Of a DNA stretch of 64,000 nt, positions 13,116-22,910 are shown in pieces. A program made the translations under genes and the position numbers. Source of the stretch: Rhizophagus irregularis (taxonomy: Eukaryota > Glomeromycota > Glomeromycetes > Glomerales > Glomeraceae); assembly GCF_026210795.1 (NCBI RefSeq), contig NC_089443.1, positions 3,410,001-3,474,000 on the forward strand. The letters run 5' to 3'. The stretch's first letter is position 1. Every line of letters begins with the position of its first letter. The notes below the pieces were generated by a model. The model was not told where the DNA came from, did no database searches, and was given only the letters and a program-made list of their open reading frames with translations.

Positions 13116-14492
13116 CTCTTTTTCTAATATCTTCTTGTTGAGCTAACCCTTGTTTTACCCAAAAACTTAAATTAAAGGTACTTGTGATTATCCAGTTAGC
13201 TATAGCATGTGATGGATAAGCATTAGAACTATATGGAATATGAGTTGCTCCTCCTGGTACTCCAATTTTAGATAATACCGATTTAACATATGGTTTTGGA
13301 AGTGGAATTAACCATGAAGACCTTCTAATCTTTGACATAGCAGATACCTACATTAAATAAATAAAATTAAAATATATATATATATATATATTTTGGCCTA
13401 TTTCAAAGTTCTTCTCGCTTACCACAAAGTAAGTATTAACATTCTCAACAACAATTCCTTTAGATTTTAATTCTGCACCTAAAGCTGCTGACCAAGTACT
13501 CATAAATGCTTTAGAAGCAGAATAAACCGATAAATAGGGAGTAGGAATCATTCCGGAAAATGATCCAACATTAATTATAAGTCCTCTATTACTTGATATC
13601 ATTTTAGGTAAAATAATTTTGGTCGTTCTTAATAATCCTGAAATATTAACTTCAACAATATTATTAACAATTTCATCAGTTTCTAATATAAATGGTGTTG
13701 GAATCTCGTGATTTGTTGCCACATTATTAATTAATACTCCAACATCTACGAGTTCTTCAATTATTTCTTTAAGATTCTCATAATCTCTTTTATCCCCTTT
13801 TGTAAAATCCATTGCATATATTCTACTTTTAACTTGGTATTTACTTTCTATATATACAAAAAGAAAAGATTAGATTAAATAATTTTTTTTAAAAAAAAAA
13901 AAATTCGACACGTACCAATATCATTGCTTATTTCTTGTAATTTCGATTCAGTACGAGAAATTAAAAATACATTAAATTTGGCTGCTGCCAACTGATAAGC
14001 AAATTCTTTACCAATACCATCTGATGCTCCAGTTATAACTAAATTTAATCGGGGAAATTTTTGTTAAAGACTTCGTCATTCTCTTGAAATCGATTCAAAA
14101 ATCATTTTTCTTACCTGCCCAAGCACCAGTGCCAGCACCAAACTTCTTCAGCTAAAAAAAAAGATACATCAAAAATAAATTATATAAACCGACTAAATTG
14201 AATTTCAACATAAACCACGGATACAACGGTGTGAATTTATATAATTATTATGAATATACTTACACTTTTGCCAGGTCGAATATATAGATCAAATATTAAT
14301 CTCCAGAAACTAAGTGCTTTAATGGTAATAGTTAAAGCTCCAACAGCAGCTAATAAAACAACTCCCGCTGCATTCAAAAAAATATGTACAAAACACAAAA
14401 AAGTAACGAATTGAAAAATTACTCAGAAATTCTTTCAGAACCATTTTACGTTACGATTACATACCTTTGGTTATTTCAGAAATGGAAGACAT
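13069..14492 (-). CDS. Very-long-chain 3-oxoacyl-CoA reductase (SDR family), 6 exons, 331 aa
   Basis: Exons, in coding order, 14492-14465, 14367-14264, 14151-14115, 14038-13916, 13847-13423 and 13347-13069, join in phase across GT..AG introns. An N-terminal membrane segment (about residues 11-30) is followed by [12 protein letters not shown], the NADPH-binding TGxxxGxG motif at 59-66, then LINNVA, Asn165, Ser193 and the YSASK motif with Tyr206 and Lys210. The later [12 protein letters not shown] segment and overall length match the fungal KAR (yeast Ifa38) and 17-beta-HSD12 group. This enzyme performs the second step of each fatty-acid elongation cycle at the endoplasmic reticulum. The C-terminus is basic ([13 protein letters not shown]) but has no KKxx signal. 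Intron 5 contains an AT dinucleotide run. Confidence 0.9.
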
Positions 14493-14760
14493 TTTATTAA
14501 TATTTCTCAAAAAAAAAAAAAAATCGTCGAAAATTTCTTATTTATTAACAAGATCTTCAACAGATTTTGGGGATACGATTTGCAAATCATATTTGATTTT
14601 ATTTGATTGTAAATCTTAAACAATAAACATATGAAATCATGTTACTTATTTATTATATATTTTATTTACTCGTGACTTCGAATATAAAAGATTCTTTCAA
14701 AATGTCGGATAATAAAGTCTTTATAATTTCAGTTAAACAACCGAGTTTCACTTTTGTCTC

Positions 14761-15408
14761 TTATTGTTGTATACAAAATTTTAAATTTTCATCATAATCA
14801 GACGGTGAAGGTGTCGATTCTGGAGCACGTAGATATGCAAATTTTAATTTACTTGCATTCTTTCCATTTATACAGCTTGTATACCTATTTTCCGGATTTA
14901 AGTGAGTCGTACGAAGGGAATTCGTTATTTTAGACTTTCGTATATAATCACTGATTCTTTTCCTGCGACATTCTTCTTCGGCTCCTCTTATTATTGTTTT
15001 TCTTTGAAATGTTAAATAGGAATTTATTAAAAATTTAATTATGAAACGCACTGATTTAGGAAAAAGCTCAAAGATACTTAAGCTCAAAGATACTTACCTG
15101 ACATTTTTCCAACAATTAACAATTTTCTCGGTAGTTGCACTTGTGAATAATTGATGATCTGATAACTTTTTTTTACAAACCGGACAATTTCGTTCGATAG
15201 CTAAAGTTCTCAACATACAAAAAGAGCAATAAATGTGACCACATTCTCCTACTGTTGGCGTGTTAAGAAAATCTTTACATATTGGACATCGAGAAATCGT
15301 GTCTATTGATTGTAAAGATTTATGTGAAAAATCTGTTGGATCTGTTATGGACGATAAACAATTATCGGAAATATAACTCGTTGATGCAGTCGAAGGCGGC
15401 GTCAACAT
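14761..15408 (-). CDS. Small RING-finger protein, RAD18-like, 2 exons, 183 aa
   Basis: Exon 1 is 15408-15098 and exon 2 is 15001-14761, joined in phase (AG|A) across a 96-base intron with a GTAAGT donor. The C3HC4 RING uses Cys41, Cys44, Cys56, His58, Cys61, Cys64, Cys75 and Cys78. The spacing and the following segment (TEKIVNCWKNVRK) resemble the RAD18 N-terminal RING, an E3 ubiquitin ligase for PCNA in post-replication repair. Unlike full RAD18 (about 500 residues) there is no UBZ finger or SAP domain; the tail is a basic segment (ECRRKRISDYIRKSK) and ends within 85 residues. It may be a distinct short E3 ligase. It is divergent from the gene at 16095. Confidence 0.75.
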
Positions 15409-16094
15409 ATTGATTATATGATTTAGACGGGATTATATATATAAAGGAACTTCAAAGAAAAAACTAAAAAGTAGTGGTTGTTTTTTAAGACGAGAGGCGA
15501 AAGACGCGTAAATTTATAATCCCGATAATCACACGTGACAACCGCGCCACGCGATAGATCACATGAAATGTAACGGCAATCGCTTTAACTGGAATTTGAC
15601 AAGAGATTGTAATTATTGCTTAGCTGATAAAGAAGAAGGCTGATAGAAAGAAAGTTTGTATATAAATAATCGGAATTATTATTAGTGTTCCATTCTTTAG
15701 TCAATTTAGTTTGAAATTGAATGTGAGTGAAAGAGAAACCGCTGGCAAAATCCATTTATGTTTGATAATATATTAAACGAATTGACGAACAAATTCATGC
15801 AACAAAACTTCTTGCGGATTGTGACTTTCACGTGTGTGTTTACCAAACGTGAAATGATTTATTGATTACTAATTATAACTCAAATTTTTCGACATATTAT
15901 TCACTCAATTGATTTTTTTTCAAGTTTGATGATAAAACTTGAAATCTTCTATTTAAGTCTTTACTTTCCTTCTGAACAAAAAAGTAAGTTCGTACAACTT
16001 TTTTACCTGTTTATTTGCATATTTTTGTTCTTTTTAGGTATTCATTATTATAACAAATCTGCACGATATTTTTCCGCCCCCTGAAAGCAAAACA
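15409..16094. promoter_or_regulatory. Divergent promoter region with a 5'-UTR intron
   Basis: This segment lies between the divergent RING gene and the gag-like gene and is less AT-rich than most intergenic DNA here. A CACGTG E-box-type hexamer is present near 15532 and a related CACGTGTG near 15828. Before the plus-strand gene, 15984-16037 has the form of a 54-base 5'-UTR intron (GTAAGTT donor, TTTTTAG acceptor). Regulatory function is inferred only from position and motifs. Confidence 0.4.
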
Positions 16095-18065
16095 ATGACC
16101 AACCCCCAACTTAATTCCAATCAAGCTTTATTATCAGCTGCTGGGATCGATATTTCACATATAAACCAAGGAATTATTGGTTCGCGTCTTCTTCCAGCTT
16201 CACAAACTGTTAATACAACGTTTCCAATTGCAACAAATATGCCTTTAAACCAAAATGCATTACCTCAACAAGTTAATTCACAATTGTCTTTACCGCCACC
16301 AAACATTAACCAAGAAATATTTGTAACTCCTAATCAACCTACTATTGGTACAGTAGTTTTACCAAATGGTAACATTATGAACCAAAACATGGCGACAGCA
16401 GCAGCAGCGGCGGCAGCTGCTAACTATGTTCAATTTCAAGCAGCGGCTTATTGGCAGTCAATGAATACAATAGATTCCATAAACAATGTTGCAACCACTC
16501 AAATTCGACAAGATATTCGACAGGATATTAGATCATTTCATCCAAATGAATTCATTGAAGAAAATAATCAAAAAGAGAAAGAATGGCATCAAGAATATTA
16601 TCGTGATCGAAATTGGAGCGAAGAAAGTTATCCTCCAAGTAATAAAGAAGAGTGTCGTAGAAATCAAAATTGGCGTCAGGATAATCTCGATGATCAAAAT
16701 TGGCGTCCCGATTTTCGCAAGGAACCTAACTGGGGAGACAACTATTATAAAGATCGTGATAACCATAAGGATCAAGGCTGGAGGGAAGAATGTGATTTTG
16801 ATCGCGATTATATTAATCCTAAGTTGAATCGACAATATATCAAAGAGAGGAATAACCGTCCTCCTCCACGTCCCGCTATTGAATATCCACTATCTCGCTG
16901 TCTTCCATCATGTGAAGAAATACCTGATGCTACAGCGCGTCTTACTGAAACAATTCGCCTTTGGTGGATTGATAACGAAGGAACTGCACTCAAAGAATTA
17001 GATAAATTAGATCTTCAGCCACAGCTCGACTTGCAACAATGGAGAACAATAGCTTTAAATCAATACGTAGATTTGGAGCAGTTTGTCAATATTCGAAACA
17101 TATTGCAATGGTTAAAAGCTTACACTATCTATACCGAAGCGGTGTTAACGTTATATCCACATCGTCGTGAAGAACTTGATACTTATGAACGTCATATTGT
17201 TGAAAAGAGTGATAAATATCCTTTTGATATTGTTTTTGAATATGATCAAAAAAGAAGAATACGATTGTGTGATAATCGACAATTGACGTTATTAATGTCC
17301 GCCCCAGATGTAGAGAATCGATATTTTTATCCTATAGTTGAACATCGAACAGGTTTTATTAGTCTTAAGAAAGATAGATGGGATCAAATAGCTTATGATG
17401 AAAGAGGTAAAGAAATATGTAATAAGTATAATTTCGAAAGATGTCATTATCCTTATTGCAAACGATCTCATGTTTGTATTGTCGAAAAATGCGGTGGCTT
17501 GCATCCTGCAAGATTGTGTCCCACGAAAAAATCAGTTTCGAACACAAAATTTGGCAGAAGACAGAATATTATGAGTAGATTAGGTTCTCAAACTAGCCCT
17601 GATCATAGTTATTTTAAGGGTAGCAAAAACGTTGGTAAAAACCGTCGTAACAGTTCCAACCAAGAACAAAATAGAAATTCTAATTTCAGAGGTAATGGTA
17701 GGGCCATTGTCGATTGCAATGGCATGAATAATAGCGTTGATGATGAAAAAAGTGATAATCACGCTGAAGATGTAGATGTTAATAAATTCCTTGAGCAAGA
17801 AATAGAAAGGATCAAAAAAAATGATAAGAATTTAAGAGACACCGATAAGATTAAGGAAACTGAGACTGAAATTAATGAGATAAAGATCGAGAAAGAAGAA
17901 AAGAAAGATATTGAACAAGACAAGGAAGAAAAAGAAATGACAAAGTCCAACGATATCAAAGAAAAAGCCACGATAAAAGCCAGAGATAATGAAGTTGAAA
18001 AGGTTGCAAAAAATGATGAGATTGAAAAAAAAACCGATAAAGATTCTATCTCATCGATGAATTGA
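16095..18065 (+). CDS. Retrotransposon gag-like protein with CCCH and CCHC-type fingers (656 aa)
   Basis: Uninterrupted 656-codon gene. Residues 1-100 are Asn/Gln/Pro-rich, followed by a poly-Ala run near 101-110. Residues about 150-240 carry irregular repeats centred on Asn-Trp with Arg/Asp/Glu. Residues about 280-440 form a helical region (LWWIDNEG..., QWRTIALNQYVDLEQF, ILQWLKAYTIY). Then come a CCCH finger (C-x7-C-x4-C-x3-H, from about residue 441) and a CCHC-like C-x4-C-x3-H-x4-C ending in HPARLC. This order resembles gag-type proteins of DIRS-like elements, where a CCCH/HPAxxC module follows a helical domain. The C-terminus (about 558-650) is a Lys/Glu-rich charged helix. The intact frame, spliced 5' leader and lack of adjacent reverse transcriptase suggest a domesticated gene, but this is inference; nucleic-acid binding is likely. 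Confidence 0.65.
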   Translation: MTNPQLNSNQALLSAAGIDISHINQGIIGSRLLPASQTVNTTFPIATNMPLNQNALPQQVNSQLSLPPPNINQEIFVTPNQPTIGTVVLPNGNIMNQNMATAAAAAAAANYVQFQAAAYWQSMNTIDSINNVATTQIRQDIRQDIRSFHPNEFIEENNQKEKEWHQEYYRDRNWSEESYPPSNKEECRRNQNWRQDNLDDQNWRPDFRKEPNWGDNYYKDRDNHKDQGWREECDFDRDYINPKLNRQYIKERNNRPPPRPAIEYPLSRCLPSCEEIPDATARLTETIRLWWIDNEGTALKELDKLDLQPQLDLQQWRTIALNQYVDLEQFVNIRNILQWLKAYTIYTEAVLTLYPHRREELDTYERHIVEKSDKYPFDIVFEYDQKRRIRLCDNRQLTLLMSAPDVENRYFYPIVEHRTGFISLKKDRWDQIAYDERGKEICNKYNFERCHYPYCKRSHVCIVEKCGGLHPARLCPTKKSVSNTKFGRRQNIMSRLGSQTSPDHSYFKGSKNVGKNRRNSSNQEQNRNSNFRGNGRAIVDCNGMNNSVDDEKSDNHAEDVDVNKFLEQEIERIKKNDKNLRDTDKIKETETEINEIKIEKEEKKDIEQDKEEKEMTKSNDIKEKATIKARDNEVEKVAKNDEIEKKTDKDSISSMN

Positions 18066-19100
18066 TGAACTCCTTAATAAAAACGATTTATCCTTATATC
18101 TTCGTTTTTGTTAAAATAATTCACAGTGCAAAGCGTAAAACGTGGACATTACATATATTAAAATAGAATTCCATAAAATTCGAGCTTCATATATATAATA
18201 AGAAATTTGTAAATTTAATTATAAATAAATTTAATTATCTAAATAATAAAAATTTACTTTTATCAAATATTAGAGTTATATTATTGAATATTTTCTATAT
18301 AACTGATAATGCTAATTATTTATGAACTATCTGTTTAATTTATTAAGTATTAACTACGATATCTTTTATTAGAAGGTAATCTTTTTTAATTCACTCCACA
18401 TATATTTAATAATTCAAGAGGATCACTAATAATTTTATATTTCAAAAAAAGAAACACTTTTCAAATGATTTCGATCTGAAATTCATAATACCGTCTTATT
18501 TAGAGATTTTAACAAAAGAAAACTAGAATGATCAAAGTTATGCTAATTATAAATCCAATTTGAAATGAAAGCTTCATTAAAAATATATATATACTTTTTA
18601 TTGTCCGGTTAGCATAAAACATATTGCGGGGAGCGATCTGGGAAGTGCTAGTATAAATGTGTTAATATTTTATTAAATTTATTTACTAATATATAGTAAA
18701 TACCTATTAGGTGTGAGATCTCACCGCAAATCACGTAAATCACGTTTTCAATTATTGCTTGGGACATTTCGATTATGAATCACATATTCGTTTACTGAAA
18801 TATCCTCCTGAATGTGATCTATATTTTGTGATTTAGTAAAGTGTAAGAATTTAGGACGTTTTTAGGAGTTATCAATTGCGTTAAAAAAAAAAAATTTTCG
18901 CAAATGGTAATTTCGAAAAGAGTTTTTATGGTAGACTTTAATGTTTAAACAATAGTTTCATGAGTTGACATTTCTCTTTTTTACAGTATATATAAATCCC
19001 TGGAAACTTAGAATTAATAGTATTTCTTGTAACTGAAAATGGAAACTTTCAACTGTATTTTTTTTATTTAAGACGTTATTTACTTTTTTTTCTTAATTTC
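18066..19100. other. Gene-free intergenic region
   Basis: 3' flank of the gag-like gene followed by AT-rich sequence. I see no gene, tRNA or inverted-repeat element. Confidence 0.45.
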
Positions 19101-19103
19101 TTC

Positions 19104-19345
19104 TTTACAGGAATCGGGGATGGACTCCTGGGATAGTTAGTATTATTCGGGAGAGTTTTTTTGCTATTTTTTTCTTCTAGGAACGTAATTAACATTCTTT
19201 TTATTTATTTATTTAGTTATTTTTAGGAACCAACATTTGATTCCTTGGGTAAGTTGGTAACTGGGCATTAGCCAAGAATGTGGAATTTTTACTCTTTTTC
19301 ATTTAAGAACGTAATTAACGTTCTTTTTTTTGTAGGAATCTATTT
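19104..19345 (+). repeat. Degenerate tandem repeats with intron/exon-like borders
   Basis: The motif AG|GAATC or AG|GAACC after a T-rich tract occurs near 19110, 19227 and 19336, each followed by a G/T-rich block (ATGGACTCCTGGGATAG, TGATTCCTTGGGTAAG, and so on). A linker with AACGTAATTAACGTT or a near copy occurs twice. The copies are weakly conserved; whether they are transcribed or spliced is unknown. Confidence 0.35.
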
Positions 19346-19559
19346 TTTGAAACACTCGGACTGATGGGACAATGTCCCGGAATGTCCTACTGCCTAGAAT
19401 GGTTTACGGAAAGCATATACAGAGGAGACACTAATTTACAATAAGCCAACTGAGTTTAAGAGTTTCCCTTTGGTGATTGATTATGGGACTGTAAAACCAT
19501 CATCAACTATTAGTCATTTAAGCTAGTTTTGCGGAGAGTATAATAAATGCTGGTAATGG

Positions 19560-19676
19560 GTTTATATGGGTACAGTGTTAGCGTAGTAGTTTCAGGGCTC
19601 GGCTCACAAACTTGTATCAGTATGGCTCCCGTCATTGTCTTTATTTTAAAAATAAAAATAAAAATAAAAATTTTTG
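19560..19676 (+). mobile_element. Candidate tRNA-derived SINE-like element
   Basis: TAGCGTAGTAG at 19579-19589 fits the RNA polymerase III A-box consensus (TRGYNNANNNG) and is followed by GGGCTCGGCTCACAAAC and GGCTCCCGTC, reminiscent of a tRNA-type head, then a tail of four TAAAAA units ending at about 19670. A clean B box at the right distance is missing, so this could be a decayed SINE or chance. Confidence 0.3.
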
Positions 19677-19779
19677 ATTTATATTTTTAATTGTTATTGC
19701 CCCAGTCTTATAAAATAAAATAAAAATATATATATTTTTGTAAATTTCCACGGTTGTTGCGCTCTTGCCCTTAGTGATC

Positions 19780-20500
19780 GCGTCGTGTATGTCGTGTCAT
19801 ATTCGACAATCGACAAGGAGCTTGCGTTTCTTATCTTTCAGATAACGCGATCAATATCTTCTGGAGACTCTCTTATATCTTGGTGTCTTTGATTGGCATT
19901 ATGACGCAGAGGTGAGTATTTGAGTTCCTTTCAACAATTTCTCCCACGCGATCACCTTTTTCACAACGCGGCTTCCAGACATATTTCCTAAATGAAATAT
20001 GAAAATGTTTGATTATTTTCTTTAGGAGACCTTTTCACGCTTTTCCTATTTTCTTATCATATTTTAAACATTTCTATCTCCACATTTAAAGTTACCTCGA
20101 GATAATTTTCTTTAATTGAGTCCCCGCGTAAGTTCAAGACGGTTTCGTTGTTTCGGTTCCGGAAAGGCTGCGTCTTTGTATTCGAAGATGCTTTTCTCCA
20201 ATGAAGAAATGGATATAGGGTGCTTGTGTTTGGTTTTCTTCAAGTGTTTCCAAAATTTGATATCTTCTTTTTCTAGAAAAGAAATAGCCTCTCGAATATC
20301 CAATTCTCGTTTAGGATTACCAATAAGATGTGCATCAATAACTTCCGTTTCCACTTGTTGAAAACCTTGTTCCGCTTCCGGATAACAGACTAAATGCTCC
20401 AAATTCTCTTCGCAGCTTTGACAGAGTGGGCAAAGTACGTTGTCATAGAGATCGCAACGTTGATAACAACAATTTTCTTACTTGTCTTTTCTACCGAAAC
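19780..20500 (-). mobile_element. 3' end of a LINE-like (non-LTR) retroelement, truncated
   Basis: On the minus strand, after a stop at about 20490, an open frame runs to the stop at 20112. It contains the cysteine/histidine cluster LCPLCQSCEENLEHLVCYP, which looks like the C-x2-C...H-x4-C cluster found C-terminal of the RNase H-like part of fungal LINE-type elements. Further downstream, fragments such as VWKPRCEK in another frame suggest the decayed remainder of the element's C-terminus. There is no reverse transcriptase in the window, so this is a 5'-truncated copy. It joins directly to an Aurora-kinase-like exon near 20500. Confidence 0.5.
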
Positions 20501-20504
20501 GCCA

Positions 20505-20865
20505 AGAGGGCTCCCCATTTCAAAATCATCTAAACTCCACACTCTAGGCTCTATTCTTTTTAAAGCGTTACTAGGAATTTGTGATTTCGTTGATTTTCCA
20601 GCGGCTTCATCATAAATTGATAATTCTGATTTTTGACCACGTTTAATAGAAATTTCGACTTTTCCAGCTTTAACAACAGACTCAGAAGTCTATTGGGAAA
20701 ATTAAATTTCAAAATAAATCAGATAATCAACTAAACGGCGTTTAATGTTAAAGAGGTTTTCCTGTAAATTTGATAAGTCCATTGGCCCAAATCAAAATGT
20801 AGAACTGATAAACACACCCTAGGCAATTCTGTGTTCTCCTTTTGTTTCTTTACTCTTGATAACAT
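20505..20865 (-). pseudogene. Aurora-type protein kinase gene, 5' fragment only
   Basis: Three exons (20865-20816, 20761-20737, 20689-about 20505) join in phase from the Met at 20865. The product has a Lys-rich N-terminus and then RVWSLDDFEMGSPLG, which is the Aurora/Ipl1 signature that immediately precedes and enters the glycine-rich ATP loop. Right after PLG the frame is lost: RFGR-like codons remain in another frame, and retroelement sequence follows. The catalytic domain is absent from the window. Aurora kinases act in chromosome segregation; this copy cannot be an active kinase. A full copy elsewhere in the genome is expected. Confidence 0.6.
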
Positions 20866-22461
20866 TTATAAAAAGAATAAAAGTGAACTTTTTTTATTAT
20901 TTAGCACTTGAATTAAGTATCAGAAATTAAGAATTGATGAATTTGACTTTGCTTTTTGTAGGATTTCTAATATTTAAATTATCAGCTCATTTTTTTAATA
21001 AATAAGTCTGAATTACAGAAACTAAAACTGTACAAAATCCAAAATCCAAAAGATTGGTAGAATAACAGGATATACTGTAATTATTGTACAATTTATTAAA
21101 TTCCTTTTCAGTAACCTTTTTTTTTAATAATTTTTATATATAAATGATTTTGAAAAATCAGATTATTTTTTTTTTATAGAGATTTATATAATTATTTTAA
21201 CCTAAAGAAATATTCTTAGAAATTCACACTTTTTTTCTTGCTTAATCTTTCAGCTTTATATTTAATGAAATAAAAAAACATTATTGAAAATTCAAATAAT
21301 ACATAAAAAAATTACTTTTACATAATACAAATATAGATAAAATTCTAATTACTCGTTAGGAAAAATTCAGATGTAAATACATAATCTTTATTATTGGATG
21401 TCTTATTAAAATAAGAATAAATACTTTATAAAAATACTAATATGAGTTTATATTTTAATCTTGAAAAAAAAACATATGATTTTAATACAAAAGATATTAA
21501 AAACTTTCTGATGGAGAAGCTGGCAATCATATATATAATAGACTGTATAGTGTATACCTAGTGTTATATACTTATATATAATAAACAATTAGCGGTAAAT
21601 GTAAATATTATAGCTCAAATTTTACTATATTTTCAAATCAAAATTGAGATAATACTTCATTCATAACTTTACCATTTGATAGACTGAAATATAAAGAATA
21701 AAATCAATATTATATATAGATAATTAAATAAAAGAAAGAAAACATATCTAAAAATTTGCACAATACATTAAACCAATAAAAATCATAAGTTTTTTTAAAT
21801 AAAATATATAAGACTGTAATCTTTTTTAAAATCACAATTTTTAAGAAAAGATTAATTAATATATATTATAAATTTTTAATTTTATATTTTTAGAAATATT
21901 TAAAATAAATGTTTAATAATTAATATATTTATTTATAATTTATTAATATAATAAAATATTCATATTATATATTAAAAAATCATAAAAAATATATACCAAA
22001 AAAAGATCTCCTAAAAGTAAAACTAAAGTGCAAATTCAAATATTATACAAAAAAAAAAACAAACAAGTTAAGCAAAAATTAGAAAGTAGTCAAGTAAATT
22101 AAGAAAATAAATAAAAGCTTAGACAGTATTAACAAATTAATGGTTTTAACTAAAATTTGTTTAATGCTAAAAAACTAACAATAACCTAATAAGATTTAAA
22201 GTAAAGAATCTTCAGGTTCTTTTTAGTTTTAAAAAATAGAGGAATTGTAAAGTGTATACTTTTAATTTTTTTTTTCATTTTATGTTTTTATTTTTATTTT
22301 ATTTTTATTCAAATTGGTTTTAGCAAACTCATGAATATATTTAATCATTGCATATTAATAGGTAAAATGTTATTTAGTTCTTTATATAAAGGTTATTAGG
22401 TTAATAATTCATGTAATTGCTCTTTTAAGTTATTTATATTATTTTTTTTTAAGTCTAATAA
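20866..22461. other. Gene-free, very AT-rich region
   Basis: No coding region, tRNA or clear inverted-repeat element seen. Dominated by A/T homopolymers and TA-rich words. Confidence 0.45.
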
Positions 22462-22470
22462 AAAAAAATT

Positions 22471-22901
22471 GGGTATTGCTAAATATCGCAGTGGTGATCG
22501 TCGCACCTGACTTTAATTCTGGCCAAAAATTATAATTTTGGCCAGAGTTAAAAAACACATCGTAAATTTTTTTTCAAAAATTTCAATTTAAATAATAAAT
22601 GTGTAAAACAAACCTGAGTAGATACTAATCACACTAAAATATTGAAAATTTGACTAAAAAAAATCTTTTTTAAAACAAAAAATTGTATTTTGCTTATAAA
22701 ATCAAACTTTCCTATTTTTCTCAAAAACTATCTAAACAACAGTCTTTATAATCTAAGGCAAACTTGTTCTACTCATAAATTTACATATAATAATGATATT
22801 TATATTATAATTAGAATAATATCTCAGTCAAAAATTTTTGAAAATTCAAAAAATATTTTACATGTGGTGACGATCACCACTGGTGATATTTAGCAATACC
22901 C
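22471..22901. mobile_element. MITE with long TIRs and 9-bp target duplication (MULE-like)
   Basis: The left end GGGTATTGCTAAATATC is matched in inverted orientation by GATATTTAGCAATACCC at the right end, and similarity continues inward through AGTGGTGATCGTC for about 35 bases with a few mismatches. The 431-bp element is flanked on both sides by AAAAAAATT (22462-22470 and 22902-22910), a 9-bp duplication as typical of Mutator-like elements, although low complexity weakens this. An internal palindrome (CTGGCCAAAAATTATAATTT and onward) lies at 22519-22545. It codes for nothing recognisable. Confidence 0.75.
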
Positions 22902-22910
22902 AAAAAAATT

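Noticed and set aside
16486-17971. Several open frames overlapping the gag-like gene on both strands
   Set aside because: They are shadows of the 656-codon frame, with biased Ile/Ser composition and no domains.
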